Of a DNA stretch of 64,000 bases, positions 31,803 through 43,971 are shown one piece after another (positions within the stretch are counted from its first letter, which is position 1; every line of letters begins with the position of its first letter). Both the position numbers and the translations under genes were made by a program. Below the pieces are notes generated by a model, which saw only the letters and a program-made list of their open reading frames with translations, was not told the origin of the DNA and did not search any database. This DNA is from Crambe crambe. Its lineage: Eukaryota > Porifera > Demospongiae > Poecilosclerida > Crambeidae. Location of the stretch: NCBI GenBank assembly GCA_963924555.1, contig OZ004582.1, positions 2,852,001 to 2,916,000 on the forward strand, written 5' to 3'.

Positions 31803-33046
31803 GATATTAAATTATGGCACAATTTAAATAACAAATTTCAGTTAACATGATATAGGCCGATTTTTAAATCATTGACATAAATTTCAGTTTGCCTGGCTGT
31901 TACAGTCTTCTAAGATCAATATAATAATTATAATAATACTTAATGAGGACTTACCTCTAGTAGCAGAGCTATCGTGGATTAGAAGTCCGTCATTGACCCC
32001 AAATCTTCTGGATCTGGCTCTGAATATAAGTTACATTAGCTGTAGATGGCTTCAACTCCACATATGTAGCTTCATGTGCAATAAACTACTTTTCCCCCAG
32101 CACTAATTTTCTTATCTGCTCTGTCGTACATGTCGACATGTACAACATGTACATGTCGTACATGTACATCGTAGATGATCCAAGGGCTGGACTGACACTA
32201 GTAGGAGTAGAAGCTTGTTCAGGACTTGCCGCAAGTGAAAGTGGGAGTCTTTAAAGATCATAATATATGTAAATTTTGCAGTAGAAAAATATATAAATGT
32301 ACTCATGGAAGGTTCCTGGAGCTCTGAATTTTTGCATTCGGCTACTGACGATCACAGAATAGTAGTGTAGCTTCTAGTCAATCCCAGCCAACCTCTTCAT
32401 TTCTGCTGCACGACGACCATCCTTACCAACTCAATTTGCAGTACACACAAGCGAGCTTAGAAAGGCTTCAAATAGCACTAAAGCTCATGAAATCTTCGTG
32501 CATGGAGAATTCAAACAGTGAGTTATGAACTTTTAAAATCCTCTTCTGCAGTGCTGCCAAAGCAGACCCATTATTCTTTTTATAGTAGCCTATTATTCTC
32601 AATAAAAAGTCATGAAAGAGTACTTTTTGAACTGTGCATAGCAATCCCTAAAACGATGTTTTTAGTGGAAGGAGCTCCTCCGGCTACTGAATGGTAGGTG
32701 TAGGTGTGACGTGATTCAAAAATTAGCTACTGAGCTAGATTAATTTTTAGCTGATTATACATAGCTACGGATTTTATTTAGCATCTTAACCCTAGTCCAC
32801 TTTTCTTTTCTTTTTTCTACTTCGTATTTACAACGTGTGGTCTTCCATGTCTTCTGTTTTAAAGACTTACCCATCCGGAAGTAGCACCTTCCCGTTAGCC
32901 TATCCTTAGCCACACAGTTTTGGGATCCCAGATGCAAAAATCAATTAGCTAAAATGAAACAAAAAATAATATATAAAAAAAAATTCTAATAAAAAAAGTC
33001 TTGCTGCTGCACACTGCATGCATGACTGCAACCATGAGTGTGTTTA
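31803..33046. other. Gene-free stretch with a palindromic ACATGT cluster
   Basis: At 32127-32170 the sequence is almost entirely tacatgt and acatgtcg units that can pair with themselves. A reverse 60-codon frame at 32755-32937 (LTGRCYFRMGKSLKQKTWKT) is basic but unrecognised. Nothing else is supported. Confidence 0.4.
32127..32170. repeat. Palindromic (gtacatgt) microsatellite
   Basis: The run consists of gtacatgtcgacatgtacaa followed by catgtacatgtcgtacatgt, nested perfect palindromes that could form a hairpin or cruciform. Confidence 0.7.
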
Positions 33047-33315
33047 TACAGAGGTTTTAGGGAATCTTGCAAAATGCTGAGTGTGCATTCTCGTGCATGC
33101 TCAACTTTTTGAGCCTCGAAAATCTCACCGGAGAAGGTGAGTGGCATGCTAATAGGTTAGAACTATACTAGAACAGTCAATAGCTAGCTCTTCAAAGCTT
33201 ACTTCTCTAATTTCCTTCCAAATCTGAGTGCAATTTCAAAAATTCAAGTAGTGCGCATGCGTAGTAGTCAGACGCCTGACAACCAATTTTTGCAAGATTC
33301 CCTAAAACCTCTGTA
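33047..33315. repeat. Terminal-inverted-repeat MITE of about 270 bp
   Basis: The left end tacagaggttttagggaatc with ttgcaaaa is repeated exactly inverted at 33288-33315 (gcaagattccctaaaacctc with tgta). The interior shows no coding capacity. It is a short non-autonomous DNA transposon of unknown superfamily. Confidence 0.75.
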
Positions 33316-34477
33316 CGTACTGGGTAGGTTGATTACCCGGAGAAGCAAACACGGAAGCGGAAACGAATGAGAACCACATGGCTTTGAGAAATTCTGGATA
33401 TTATCAAGGCATGAGTGCGACTCGCTAGCTAGCTAGCAAAAAACTGTGCAACAAGTCTGTACAATCACTTGCGAGGTCAGCTTCTAGTTTGTGCCTGTAC
33501 CGAAGGCCAAAAACAAAAGAGGGAATGAATTCGGCGCGAGGGTCTGGTGACACGTAATACTTGGACTTGTTCAGGGCAGGAAGTGCACGGATGACGTTTC
33601 CAATCAAATTATACGTGATGATGACGCATTACGCGCATGCACTTTAAACACGTGCTGATTTCAAAATGGTTGACTGTTGGTTCTCTGGAAAGATCAGCAG
33701 CATCAATTTGAAAGAGTTGCCAGCTGGGTATATGTGTAGGAAAACGTTACATGAAACTGCAAAGGAGCATAAAAGAGAAGTTAGAAAAGGCCCTAGAAAA
33801 AATTGAAACAATACCAAACAAACCACCAAAAAGATATACCCTAACCCCCATCTAGGAAGCGAATAGTTGCTAGAGGTAGCAAAAAACAACAACAAAAAAA
33901 CCATTGCACAGGAATGCTTCAAGGACCCTGTTACCACTAAGTCACTTGGGCAACACTCTAGAAGGGAAATGAAGGTCTCAGACAACACCAGTTCAGTGCT
34001 AAGAAGTCAAGATATCGAGAGCATGACTCATGGGACTTGGTTCTGCAAGAATATGCATGCACCCAACTTCTTGCACCTACTGACTTCCTAACAAACACTA
34101 AAAAAACCGAGAAAACCAGAAAGCCATTATTGGAGTATGTGCTTCAATCTTGTTGAAGTATCGTTACTCCAAAATGAGTTTGGTCCAGAAGATCATATCT
34201 GTTGTACTATATGCTGGACATACATCAAAACAGGTAAGGATAGGATTACGTGTGTATACATTGTCTTCACTATCATCATGAATCTGTTCTTATTAAAGGC
34301 ATACACAGAAGCTCAATATTTGCATGTCACATAAAACAATTATTTGCTTAATAGGAATTATTTCTTCCTGAAGATAGTGGTGCAAGTTTCATGCTCTAGA
34401 AGCAAATGGTTGTGAAGTTACACGTTCTTGAACTGCTACTATAGTGTGAAGCAAGAAGTAAGTTGCTGTAGATAGCT
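33316..34477. other. No recognised gene; minor frames only
   Basis: A reverse frame at 33425-33607 (KYYVSPDPRAEFIPSFVFGL) and a forward frame starting at 33666 (MVDCWFSGKISSINLKELPA) look slightly protein-like but match nothing I know. An A-rich tract occurs near 33880-33900. Confidence 0.3.
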
Positions 34478-34920
34478 ATGGACATTGTTTGTGGGCACAT
34501 CAAATCATGTAAGAAAGATCATGCTGTATCAATGCATCGCTTTCCATCCTATTTATCAAGGAGAGTGCAGTGGTTAAATGCTATCTGATTGAGTGAAGGA
34601 GATTTACAAGAACATTCCCGTATCTGTAGTCGCCATTTCCTTAATGGCGATTACCTTCTTTAACCATAGGAAAACGTTTTGCATCTCCTAAGAAATTGCT
34701 TGATAGAGGGAAAAGGGCACTGAAACGTCGCTCATTATCACCATTATTTAATGACACTAGTAAAGGAATGCATAAAAGGACCAAACAGAAAAGGCAATTC
34801 TGTCGTGCACTGGGGACTTTTGTTACAGTTTTGGATCATTTTGATGCAGTGAACAATGTACCAGAAGTGTCTGGAACAATGTACCAGAAGTGTCTGGAGC
34901 TCACACCTGTCAAAACTTAG
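34478..34920 (+). pseudogene. THAP-domain transposase N-terminus
   Basis: The frame starts MDIVCGHIKSCKKDHAVSMH and continues RFPSYLSRRVQWLNAI, then after an in-frame TGA LSEGDLQEHSRICSRHFLNG. It has the THAP arrangement: a Cys pair region, HRFP, the invariant Trp, and the C/H pair in RICSRHF. After a possible short intron ending at aaccatag (34669) the text resumes GKRFASPKKLLDRGKRALKR and MHKRTKQKRQFCRALGTFVT, a basic linker usual after THAP in P-element-like proteins. The catalytic part is missing. A 21-bp repeat (tgtaccagaagtgtctgga, twice near 34860-34900) shows slippage at its end. Confidence 0.6.
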
Positions 34921-35970
34921 AAAAGGATCTAAACCTAATACATAGGTGACAGAATCAGTTTCAATCTGAGGGGGTACTCCCTATGATAATTTATTGCACT
35001 TAGTATGATAATTATTTCGTTCCAAAAAAATGCTTTCTCCTATCATTTACAGATATAAATTCATCAGCTATTGTTAATAAGTTAATTTTATCAGTTTTGT
35101 CTTTATGAACATGTGAGAGCATGACATTGTTGTACTATATGTAAAAGTTGACATACTTCACTTAACATCACCTTGCTGCTGTCAAATGTTGTTCATTAGT
35201 TCACACAGAGTTCTCATTTTTTTGATCCAGTAACTGGTGTGCACACATAAAATGTTGAGGAAACGGGTCAGCTGAAAATCTTTCTGAAGATATAGCTGAC
35301 ATCCAGTTAGAATATTCCTACGTTACCAGTCATCATAATTATTCACATCTGATTCAATCATGACCCCATAACCTCTCTCCAGCTACACATCATCGATCAG
35401 TCATCATAACTTCTATTCAGCGAGTCAATAATCACATGGGACTGCACGTGCATTTGCCACGATCACGTGCTAAAAATACATTAAAGAGTGGGCCGTTCAT
35501 CCATATTGATCCCAAAAAGGCTAGTTTACTATAAGCCTAACTCAAATCTAACTATCTTACTTAGCGCTATAATACCTGCTACTAATAATTATTTCTAAGC
35601 TAGCTAGCTAACTTATCCGGGCGTGCTTACTGCCGTCTTGACCGTTGAGACGCTCAATTAGTACATTCCCAGTACCTTTTACTACGTGCTGAGATGAACC
35701 TGCTACTCTTAGAAGCCTGTAACGTGTCCAATATCAAAATCAAAATGATGGCTACCGGATGTTTAGAAGCGTATCTATGGAACAACTAGCCTCCAGTACT
35801 CGCATTGTTCAGTAGCCTAAAGCTTCTTCCACCTTCGAATAATTGAAAGCTTGAGGTGATCTCGCTTCAATGACACTCTCAGGGCTATCATTCGGAGAAA
35901 GGCTGTCAAATTGTCAATCATTATCTGAGAATCAATGTACCTACTAATCAAAGCACTTTTTCACCAAGTA
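34921..35970. other. No gene recognised
   Basis: AT-rich with several runs around cagtcatcataa and catcatcgatcag at 35330-35420. No coding region or terminal repeats that I can support. Confidence 0.4.
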
Positions 35971-36107
35971 GAAAGATTGATTTATGGATGAAGAATTTAG
36001 AGCAATTACGCCAATTGCAGCAACTTAAGGAGGATGGGATTTTGAGCCAGGATGAGTTTCAGTCACAAAAGAAAATTGTTCTTATGGCACTAAATAGTTT
36101 GGTGTGA
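35971..36107 (+). CDS. C-terminal exon with SHOCT-like helical motif
   Basis: After a ccaagtag acceptor the frame reads DLWMKNLEQLRQLQQLKEDG and ILSQDEFQSQKKIVLMALNS, then LV and a stop at 36105-36107. The pattern L-x-x-LKEDGILSQDEFQ-x-QK is that of a short C-terminal (SHOCT-like) helix pair that often ends longer proteins. No upstream exon of the same gene can be identified, so it may be an orphan exon or part of an otherwise lost gene. Confidence 0.4.
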
Positions 36108-36599
36108 TCAGATGATGTAGTATATGATTATATTGTAGTATGTCAATTACCAGCATTTTCTATCCACTGTTGGCAGTCATGGGTAGAGTAGAGAGAAAGC
36201 TGACAAAAACATATTATCTGCTTCTCTATCCATCAATTTAGTCCAGTCGACACTCCTATAGAGCTAATACATGAACCTAGAAACTATGTATTTTTTTGGT
36301 TGATTCGTACTCATATGTCCTAGAACAAATTCAGCTTGGTTGCCCACGTGGCAACCTTGGGCAACTCCTGTAATTTTCGTGGTTGTGGACGCTTAAATTT
36401 TTTTATTCAAAGTGAAGGTCAGGTGATAAGGTCAAATCATGGTCATTAAAATATAACGAGCACAAAAATTATATCAATTTAGTTACAATGTTTTGTGGTT
36501 GTTGTTGGACGCTTCTTGTGATCGTCCTCATCTGTACAATCCTGTCAGTAACACCTGCTGATGTGAATGTTGCAGATTCCATTATGATTGGAAGCAAGA
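36108..36599. other. No gene recognised
   Basis: AT-rich. A run of small hydrophobic frames near 36490-36560 does not amount to a defensible gene. Confidence 0.35.
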
Positions 36600-37070
36600 T
36601 ATATGATGCTGTCATAGTATTGTGGCAGTCCCTCCGACTTGATTAATGCTGAAAAAATCATTGTCTTCGACAAGTACCAGGGTATGTCTGCCAAGGATCA
36701 TGAGAGAATGCAACGTGCTGGTGAAGTTATCATTGACTATGAGCTCTCTAAGAATGTGACAATGGAAACCATAGACAATGGTGCATTTGATCATGACATC
36801 ACCATCATCTCCTATGTCCTAGCAGCAGCAAATTATGGAAAGAATGTAATTTCTGTGTTTGTCCTGTTAGTATACTGGGTGTACAGAGCAAAGATGGAGC
36901 GCTGGGATGGGACAGTATTAGGGCCACAATGTTTGCAGCTGCTAGGTATGCATGCCCTCAGTGGGTGTAATACCACCTCATACTAGCTCCCTTGCTCTCT
37001 GGGAACTTTCCTGGTTTAGCTGATATTTTGTATACACGGACATGCAAGCATAACTATAGCGGCAGGCATG
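36600..37070 (+). pseudogene. Transposon-associated family fragment (possible PIN/FEN-like)
   Basis: The frame at 36639-36986 reads KIIVFDKYQGMSAKDHERMQ, AGEVIIDYELSKNVTMETID, FVLLVYWVYRAKMERWDGTV and CLQLLGMHALSGCNTTSY. In another frame APLLSGNFPGLADIL follows near 36985. The LVLLVY, then MHALSGCDTTSY signature is common in uncharacterised sponge, coral and fish proteins that occur in many copies. The spacing of acidic positions suggests a PIN/flap-nuclease-like fold, but that is inference. The GKGKV block expected after TTSY is missing, and a stop interrupts it here. Confidence 0.45.
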
Positions 37071-37109
37071 CCAAAGAATAGCTATGGCAGTGTCAGCAGG
37101 CACTAATGT

Positions 37110-37400
37110 TCTATCACAGGTATGGGTATCATCCCTCCAATCACAGCACTGCAGCAGCAATCCCACCAGCAGTAACAGTAATGCCACCAGCAACAGTTTA
37201 ACAAGGGGCCAGCTCCATATTGCCACCGAAGCTGATCAAGAAGATTTTAGAGTTAGAATACATCGATATGGCTGAGCTTATTCCAGACAGCTGGTATTAC
37301 CTAGACTAAATGCTGCCACCAGTCTAAGCAGTCCAAGAAGAGGCCCAGTAACAGATATCCTCCTTTGGGTGGATCTGTTGTGAATATTCTCATTGGGCAT
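37110..37400 (+). mobile_element. Fragment of a retroelement Gag-like family, broken
   Basis: Readable text LPPKLIKKILELEYIDMAEL with IPDSW, and RRGPVTDILLWVDLL, matches a family found in many copies in sponge and cnidarian genomes next to retroelement reverse transcriptases. I infer a Gag-like role. Only a short fossil piece remains with a few breaks; no LTR, reverse transcriptase or integrase accompanies it. Confidence 0.35.
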
Positions 37401-38814
37401 TTAGTGCCTTCAGCTTTGCAGGTTAACTGATTACCCACGCTTCAATGCTGTACTGTCTAACCAAATCATTTTTTTAAAGCTGATATTTGCCCTCTATCTG
37501 CCAGTTGAGTGGAAGATGAATGTGTGTGTGTGTGTGTGTGTCTGGATAACGGAATAGACTGGCTTCAAAGAGAGACAAGTGTGCACAAAAAGAAAGTGAG
37601 TAATCTCGAAGCAAGATTGAAATATAACTCCAACCTTTTCTCAAGTACTATCACATATGATTTGTGAACCCCCTCCTTCACTGGCGTGATCACCCACCCT
37701 TACGGGTGTGGCCAAGAATATTATTTTGTTACCACAATCAATATTGATTCTTGCCTTGCATTATTGAACAATTATTAAAGTTTATCAATTAAGGTAATAG
37801 ATACACATATACACAGGACTTGATGCTCCTGAAAGGCCAAGGGAAAAACCAACAGATCCACGTGTATCATGGAAGTCACGGACCCTCGAAGAAGGAGCAC
37901 ACGCCCAGGGAATAAGTATCGCACTTATTATTCTGAGGGCTAACAAGAAATTACCTAGGATAGTAAGGGCCTAACATTAGCATTAGTTGCGGCCCAGCAC
38001 CTGAGCAGGACCATCCTCCAAACTAGTATTATCAAAATTGAGATTAACCTAGGATAGCAAGGGCCTAATTTTAGCATTAGTTGCGGCTCAGCACCTGAGC
38101 AGGACCATCCTCCAAACTAGTATTATCAAAATTGAGTGATTCTGAGATGTTGCGTGTATGTGTGCATAAGAAAAAAATTGTTAGTGATTCTGAGAGATTG
38201 AATAAATAGCTTGCTATAAAATGGACATACTGTAAAACCATGCATAGCCATAGCAGGTTTTTGGTAACTCAGTATCTCTTGGGAGTTTTACACACATTTC
38301 ATACGAAAACTGTATTACACATAGATGTTGAACCCCATGTGAAAGTAACACCTTACATAATAATATTATATCATCAGTAGGCCAATACTGCAGGATCATC
38401 ACTTACACCCCATGGGCAAAAATTACTACTGTAACACTCAGCGTTCACAGTATTTATTTATTGTATAAAAAATAGGGCCTGGTATACACTGTTTATACAT
38501 GTGAAATTATTTAAACCCTAGATGCACAGGGCCACAGAATGATAACAAAAAATGACGATCATACAGCATGCATGGAAGTGGATATCAAGGATACTAAATG
38601 TAGTTAGTTGCTATTGGTTAATACTTCTCACTTAACACTAGCCTTTCTCTCCCACCACTGCAGCCATTATAGCTCATGTAAGCATGTAACACGCATGAGA
38701 CCATAATCCCTAAATATATTATAGTGTGGCAAACTGGTTATTGAGCAGTGCAGTAACATATTTTGTGGTCAATTAATGTGTTGTCAGCTGTCTGACTAGC
38801 TACTTTGATGTGAA
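37401..38814. other. Gene-free; microsatellite and a 94-bp tandem duplication
   Basis: Contains a (tg)n run at about 37521-37541 and the tandem duplication at 37953-38140. The remainder is AT-rich with no coding region recognised. Confidence 0.45.
37953..38140. repeat. Two-copy tandem repeat, 94-bp unit
   Basis: The unit starts acctaggatagtaagggcct and includes cagcacctgagcaggaccat and cctccaaactagtattatc. The second copy starts at 38047 and differs at a handful of positions, so the duplication is fairly recent. Confidence 0.85.
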
Positions 38815-39045
38815 TCACCTAATGGTATTTAAATGCATTCCACATTTGTGACATACACTTTTGTCAAAAGGGTTTAGACTGAAATCTTCACTGCTAACCT
38901 TTTTGGATGAGATTTGCACATGAGGCACCTTTGAACGATCATACCGATATTGCTCCAATTTTGTGTTCATGAAAAGCATGAGATTCCATTCTTGTCCCTT
39001 GTCCACGTAAAGTTGATAAAAAATTCCGTAATTTTTGCCATGCAT
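38815..39045 (-). CDS. Hypothetical 76-codon frame with CxxC
   Basis: Contains YGIFYQLYVDKGQEWNLMLF and SLNPFDKSVCHKCGMHLNTI. The CHKC motif may be part of a zinc site. No homologous family is recognised and no splice sites are convincing. Confidence 0.2.
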   Translation of the reverse strand: MHGKNYGIFYQLYVDKGQEWNLMLFMNTKLEQYRYDRSKVPHVQISSKKVSSEDFSLNPFDKSVCHKCGMHLNTIR

Positions 39046-39065
39046 ATAAAATTTGAGGTCATTAC

Positions 39066-39165
39066 ACTGTAAAAATCCCTCAGAATCTCCTGCTCTCGTC
39101 GCAGATCACTCCCCAGCATCTCTCCCTTCAGATCCTTCTCCCCCCTCCTGCAGACCCCTCAGTTA
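39066..39165. repeat. cactgtaaaaa-type transposon end
   Basis: The start acactgtaaaaatccctcag followed by CT-rich sequence resembles the end at 50919 (inverted) and 21753. It abuts the transposase remnant at 39170 and may be its left terminus. Confidence 0.4.
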
Positions 39166-39169
39166 ATGC

Positions 39170-40300
39170 AACAGTGCAAAAGCTTGTGCAAGCAGCAGAG
39201 CAGGTGGGTCTACCATATGACCTTTCTACTTTGTCGGCTTACATGGAACTAATCTTGACATTTCTTTTCAATGGCCAGCTCTACAGCATGTCACCGAGTT
39301 GGCAGAGTGGTCCTGTAGTACAGAGGGGTGATGCAAAGAAGTGGGTAGCTTCATTTGATGGCTTTTACCTGATATTCGTGGTTCACCCACCGCACAAAGA
39401 GAGGACCAGGGCATAACTGCTCTGGAAGAGCAAGGGTGACATGCTGGATGAGTTGATGGGAAAGGTGAAGGATTCTGGTTTTTCCATCAAGGAAATAATT
39501 ACTGATAAGGATTCGTCCACAAATGCCGTCTTCTGCCGACACTTTTCTGAGGGCACCATCACGTATTGTTCGAATCACCGCGTGAAAACCCTGCATAAGG
39601 ATTTAGAAAAGATAAAGCGGAGCAAGTGTGAAGTGAGCTATATATACTTTATAATATCTTCTATGTTACTTACCCTTTGTCGGGCAGAGAACTTCAGGTG
39701 TAAGCGCATGACAGAAGGGTTGCTAAACCATTGTGAATCAGCTCTGAGTAACCTGATCTCATCTGATAAGGTACAGGAGTTGATGATCCCCTGAAGTCTT
39801 TTTCTGAGGCAATCACTCTCACTATTGCCTTGATATCCATACATCTACAATATGTATCCAATTAATGAGCACCAAGTCTTCTTTGCAGGATGGAACTCCT
39901 TATCAGAGCGCAGAGAGATTCACCTGTCGGTCCCAAGCTGGTGGTTTCAAGGATTTATCACCACAAATTCTGTAGAAGGTTTTCATGGCTTGGCGCTCAT
40001 CTACAGGGGCAAGCAGACATGGAAAGTTTTCTGTCTTGTCATAATGGAAGTGGACATCCCAGCTGCTACAGTAACCTCGACCCTGAGAGAACAGCAGAGT
40101 GGGAGAAGAAGCGCCAAAAGAGATCAAGCCAGGAGTATCTCCATAAGAGGTGTTTTGGATACTCATATTCAGTCCTAAATTGAGTGCATTCCCTCCTATA
40201 GGAACCTGCAAAAGAAGGCCAATAAGCTGCGTTATGAGCAAGAGAAGGTTTATATGGAGACAATGTGTGGAATGGGATGTGCTATTGGATATCATTGACA
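39170..40300 (+). pseudogene. DDE-type transposase remnant with NSVEGFHG motif
   Basis: The readable order is: LVQAAEQVGLPYDLSTLSAY; KWVASFDGFYLI; MLDELMGKVKDSGFSIKEII with TDKDSSTNAVFCRHFSEGTI and TYCSNHRVKTLHKDLEKIKR; then FRCKRMTEGLLNHCES; ITTNSVEGFHGLALIYRGK; and a basic tail with AEWEKKRQKRSSQEYLHKR and LQKKANKLRYEQEKVY. The TDKDSST and N-x-VE-x-FHG blocks suggest the second and third acidic catalytic positions of a MULE-like or related DDE transposase found in sponges and cnidarians. At least four stops or frame changes. A possible intron lies around 39640-39660. The end is near 40300. Confidence 0.5.
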
Positions 40301-40559
40301 TAGCAGCCAAAGTGGTAGCTTCCCCAGTGCCACTTAGTACTCCCACCTTCTCCAGTCTTGTGAAGACATCCAGGTACTATGATGACCAATAATATACATT
40401 ACAGCTATGATAATATAATATCAAAGTTACTAAGGTCACTGGCATCACCACCACAATGCTCAGACCTGAAAGGCCTCTTTCTGCTGTGCTCCCTGAATTT
40501 TTGGACTGGCTGATTACCCAGTGATGCTACATGATGAATAGATGAACTTACAATATAGT

Positions 40560-43040
40560 TCTTATAGCCACCAGACAAGGAGACCTGCCCAAACTTGACC
40601 TCCAAGTCGACCGAGGAACAGACTTCAAAGCATGAAAGTCCCAATGGGATGCCTACTTCTGCCTATCAGGCTTCAACAGCCAATCATCAGCCAAGCAGGT
40701 CCAAGCCCTTACTCACTTGAAACAGTGACTATCGTTGATAACCTTGGCCTCACTGATGGTTAGAGAGGAGAAGCCAGTGAAATAGTTGCAGCAATTCAAA
40801 GCTACGTTGAAGGTCAAATTAATGAATCTGTGACGTACCCAGCAACCTTCGATGATTTCCTTGTCAGTCTCCGGGAACTAGCCAAAACATGCAAATTCTG
40901 TTCAGACCAGGACTCCTGGATGGTGACACGATTGAAAACCTCCTCAGAGAGAAGTGCAGGGCACAGGAAGCAGCCAAAAAGCAGTGAGCTGTGATCGCTA
41001 GCCATTTGCCGTCTGGCAATGTCCAGCATATAACCTCACATGCCGCCTATGTAACAGTCACATGGCAAGGATGTGTAGGAGCCGAAGACACAGGCCCCCA
41101 GGAATGCCACTCCAACAGAAACAGCAACCATGGCAGTGCACACCAGTACATCTCTAGATGAGTCCACATTACCAGTAACAATCCAAGGATCGAACGGGCC
41201 CATTCAAGTCCATATGTCTTCCCTGAACGGGTGCGCAACAGTCCAGGTCCTGCCGGACTCAGGAGCAGACATCTCAGTGCATGAACACCCAGGCAATTAC
41301 TACCCTTGGACGTCACACCCAAAGCTGTGAATGGCACCGGGTTACATCCCATTGGCAGGCTGCCCGTGACACTCACTCTTGCTACCCCAAAGTCACGGGA
41401 ACGCTGTTATCCTGGAAAGCTACTAAAGGACTCAGCATCCTACCCAAGTCTACCCCCATCCCCTGCCTTCTCATACATAGCCACTGTTGAGACCAATGTC
41501 GACACGGCTCACAAGATCATGGCAGAACACTCCTCCATATTTGACGGACAAATCAAAACAATGGAAGGTGAGAAATTCCACATCGCATTGACAACTGATG
41601 CAAAGCCATTTTGTGTACACACACCTTGATCGATCCCATTTGCATATCGAAGGCCGAACTTGAGCTAGAGTGGTGTGCACCTATTGTGGTCACACCCAAG
41701 AAGAACTCCGACAGAATCAGAATTGTGTCAACCTATCTCGCCTTAACAAATTTGTCAGACGACATCTGTGACTCCAGCCCAGGCTGTCGCAGACATCACC
41801 ACTGAGAATGCTAAGATCTTTACCAAATTGGACGCCCTGAAGGGATATCACCAACGAGGAGAGTCAGATACTTACCACATTCATCACACCTTTTGGCAGG
41901 TTCAAATACTGCCGGGCACCATATGGAATCTCTTCCATATCAGAACACTACAACCGCCGGATGGACGAAGCGTTCGTTGGACTCTCTGGTTACATGTACC
42001 GAAATATGACAGTGATGCAGCACAACACACCAATCACGTCGAGCAGTTCTTACAACGGTGTGCTGAAAAAAAATAACATTGAACACTCACATTGACAAGT
42101 CCATTACCACAGCGATATCGAACTCCCCCACACCTGCAAACCGCACTGACCTTCGTGCCTTCTTTGGACTAGTCCCGTTACAACCTCAACCAAGCATTCA
42201 ACACAGCAAAGCAGTCTCTCACCTCAGCACTCTCCTTTTTTGACCAACAGAGGCCCACACGCCTATGATCCCGATTCCTCTCTGGCACAAAAGTGTACGC
42301 CTACAAGACCACCGCAAGCACATGGAGTAGGACCACTACTTCAGCACTACATCCGCAGTGGATTTCTCGAACACCAAAACCAGCTACCTGATGAGTGCAA
42401 GCGGTATTGGAATGTCAAGAGCCAACTGACCCTGCTGATTGCTTCTTAAATTAACTCCATGAATCACATCAAGGGTCTACTTGTACCAAACAGATTGTCT
42501 ATTGGCCAGGCACTTGTAAGCAGTGCCAGAAACACCTACCCTCCAACCCTCGGGAACCCATAACTGTCAAACCAAGACCCAGCAGACCTTTCCAGGAACT
42601 GGCAGCAGACTCTTGCTCCATGCTGCACAGAACTTCCTAATATTGGTTGATTTTTATTCTGATTGGCCTGACATCATCCACATGGGCCATGACACCACCA
42701 CATTCAAACTAGTCACTGCCATAAAGAAAGCATTCTGCCACTCCGGGGTGCCATCACTCATATGAACCCTCACATAGGCTCCAACGTCACCATCCAGAAC
42801 CCCATCACAAAACTGTGGGATATTTATGGGGTGGTTACAGATATTGGCCCATTCCGCAGTTACTACCAAGTGGCCGGGTGCTAGTACGAAACCGCCGCTT
42901 CTTGCATCGTCAGCACTTTACACAGGATCACCAACCCCACTAGCAATCCACCAACTCTTCCAAGGCGGTCAACAACTAGACACCATAATAGGCCAAACAG
43001 ACTTATTGAAGAAATTAAATAACCTTCATGTAGACCTCTA
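40560..43040 (+). mobile_element. Ty3/gypsy retrotransposon remnant, broken
   Basis: Parts in conventional order: Gag-like start (GDLPKLDLQVDRGTDFKAWK), protease (LPDSGADIS near 41255), reverse transcriptase (about 41590-42080, with ELEWCAPIVVTPKKN and FTKLDALKGYHQ), poorly readable RNase H, integrase finger and core (about 42480-42790, ILVDFYSDWPDIIHMG) and a short tail to about 43040. It has many breaks, on the order of ten or more. No LTR pair was recognised, so the ends are approximate and the copy looks old. Confidence 0.75.
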
Positions 43041-43971
43041 ATGCAGTAGCACCAAGTTTTTTAGCCTGTGAGTTAGGACTTTTACAGCCAGTGGGGATAA
43101 AAATTCAGTAATTATGGTAATCAGTCCATCTATCGAAAAATTTTCTATCGTTATTCTGAAATTTTTTACCACCGTGTAGCCTCGTGTACGGAGTTAGTTC
43201 TGTTCTCAATCGATCTCAACATTCACTATGGTGGTTTATCGCTACTTTAAATCGGCTGATAGTTTGCCAAAACCTTTACTTCTTCTATTCTATTCACGGT
43301 GGCTTCTTGGTTGATACGTTATTGGCCGCTTTGATAGCTGAAGATGGGGGCCAATGTACCACAAGAAAAGTGCCTAAGATGCTTTCAGCTGGATGTTTTG
43401 AGCCACCACATCACGTCATGTGGTGATGATGGCGATTTTCAGCCAACCCTAAGGTTTATCTACAAGCAGTGGAAATGTCTCCATTAGCAGTGGGAATGTC
43501 TCCATTGGTCTCCATTGGTGCTGGAGCTGGGCCATCCAGATATATTGAGAGTCTGAGTGAGGTTAGAAATAATATTATTACTAGATGCTATTTAAATTCA
43601 TCACCTACTACTTCTGATGAATCGTATCATATTAGTGATTCAGAGGATGAAGTGAAGAACAAGGTTAGTATTATGACACGATATATTGTTTCCAGACATC
43701 CTGGAGTAGTGGCAGCATAACAGGTAGTAGGTCGGCCCGCAGTGTCTAGCAACTGTTCAATGTTTGTAACTGATCTTGTTCACCTCTGATCATCATCTGA
43801 AGATCAGGGAAGCTGCCGCCCCTATAGCTCAACTGCGCATGTCATCTAGCTAGCTAGCTCTCCGGAGTCTCCACCCCCAATAATTGATATCTCTACTAGG
43901 CTGGCTAGCTACATTCTTGTGGGTTAATTAAAGCTTAAGGAATTAAAGCACTGCATGCAGCACTGTAACTG
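43041..43971. other. Small unrecognised frames, no supported gene
   Basis: A forward frame to 43426 (VYGVSSVLNRSQHSLWWFIA) and one at 43469-43720 (MEMSPLAVGMSPLVSIGAGA, then SDSEDEVKNKV) might be short exons upstream of the integrase-type N-terminus at 43972, since such genes start with acidic linkers. I cannot show splice sites that join them. Confidence 0.3.

Noticed and set aside
32755-32937. Reverse 60-codon basic frame
   Set aside because: Lys/Arg-rich composition follows from A-rich sequence; no splice sites or homologous family.
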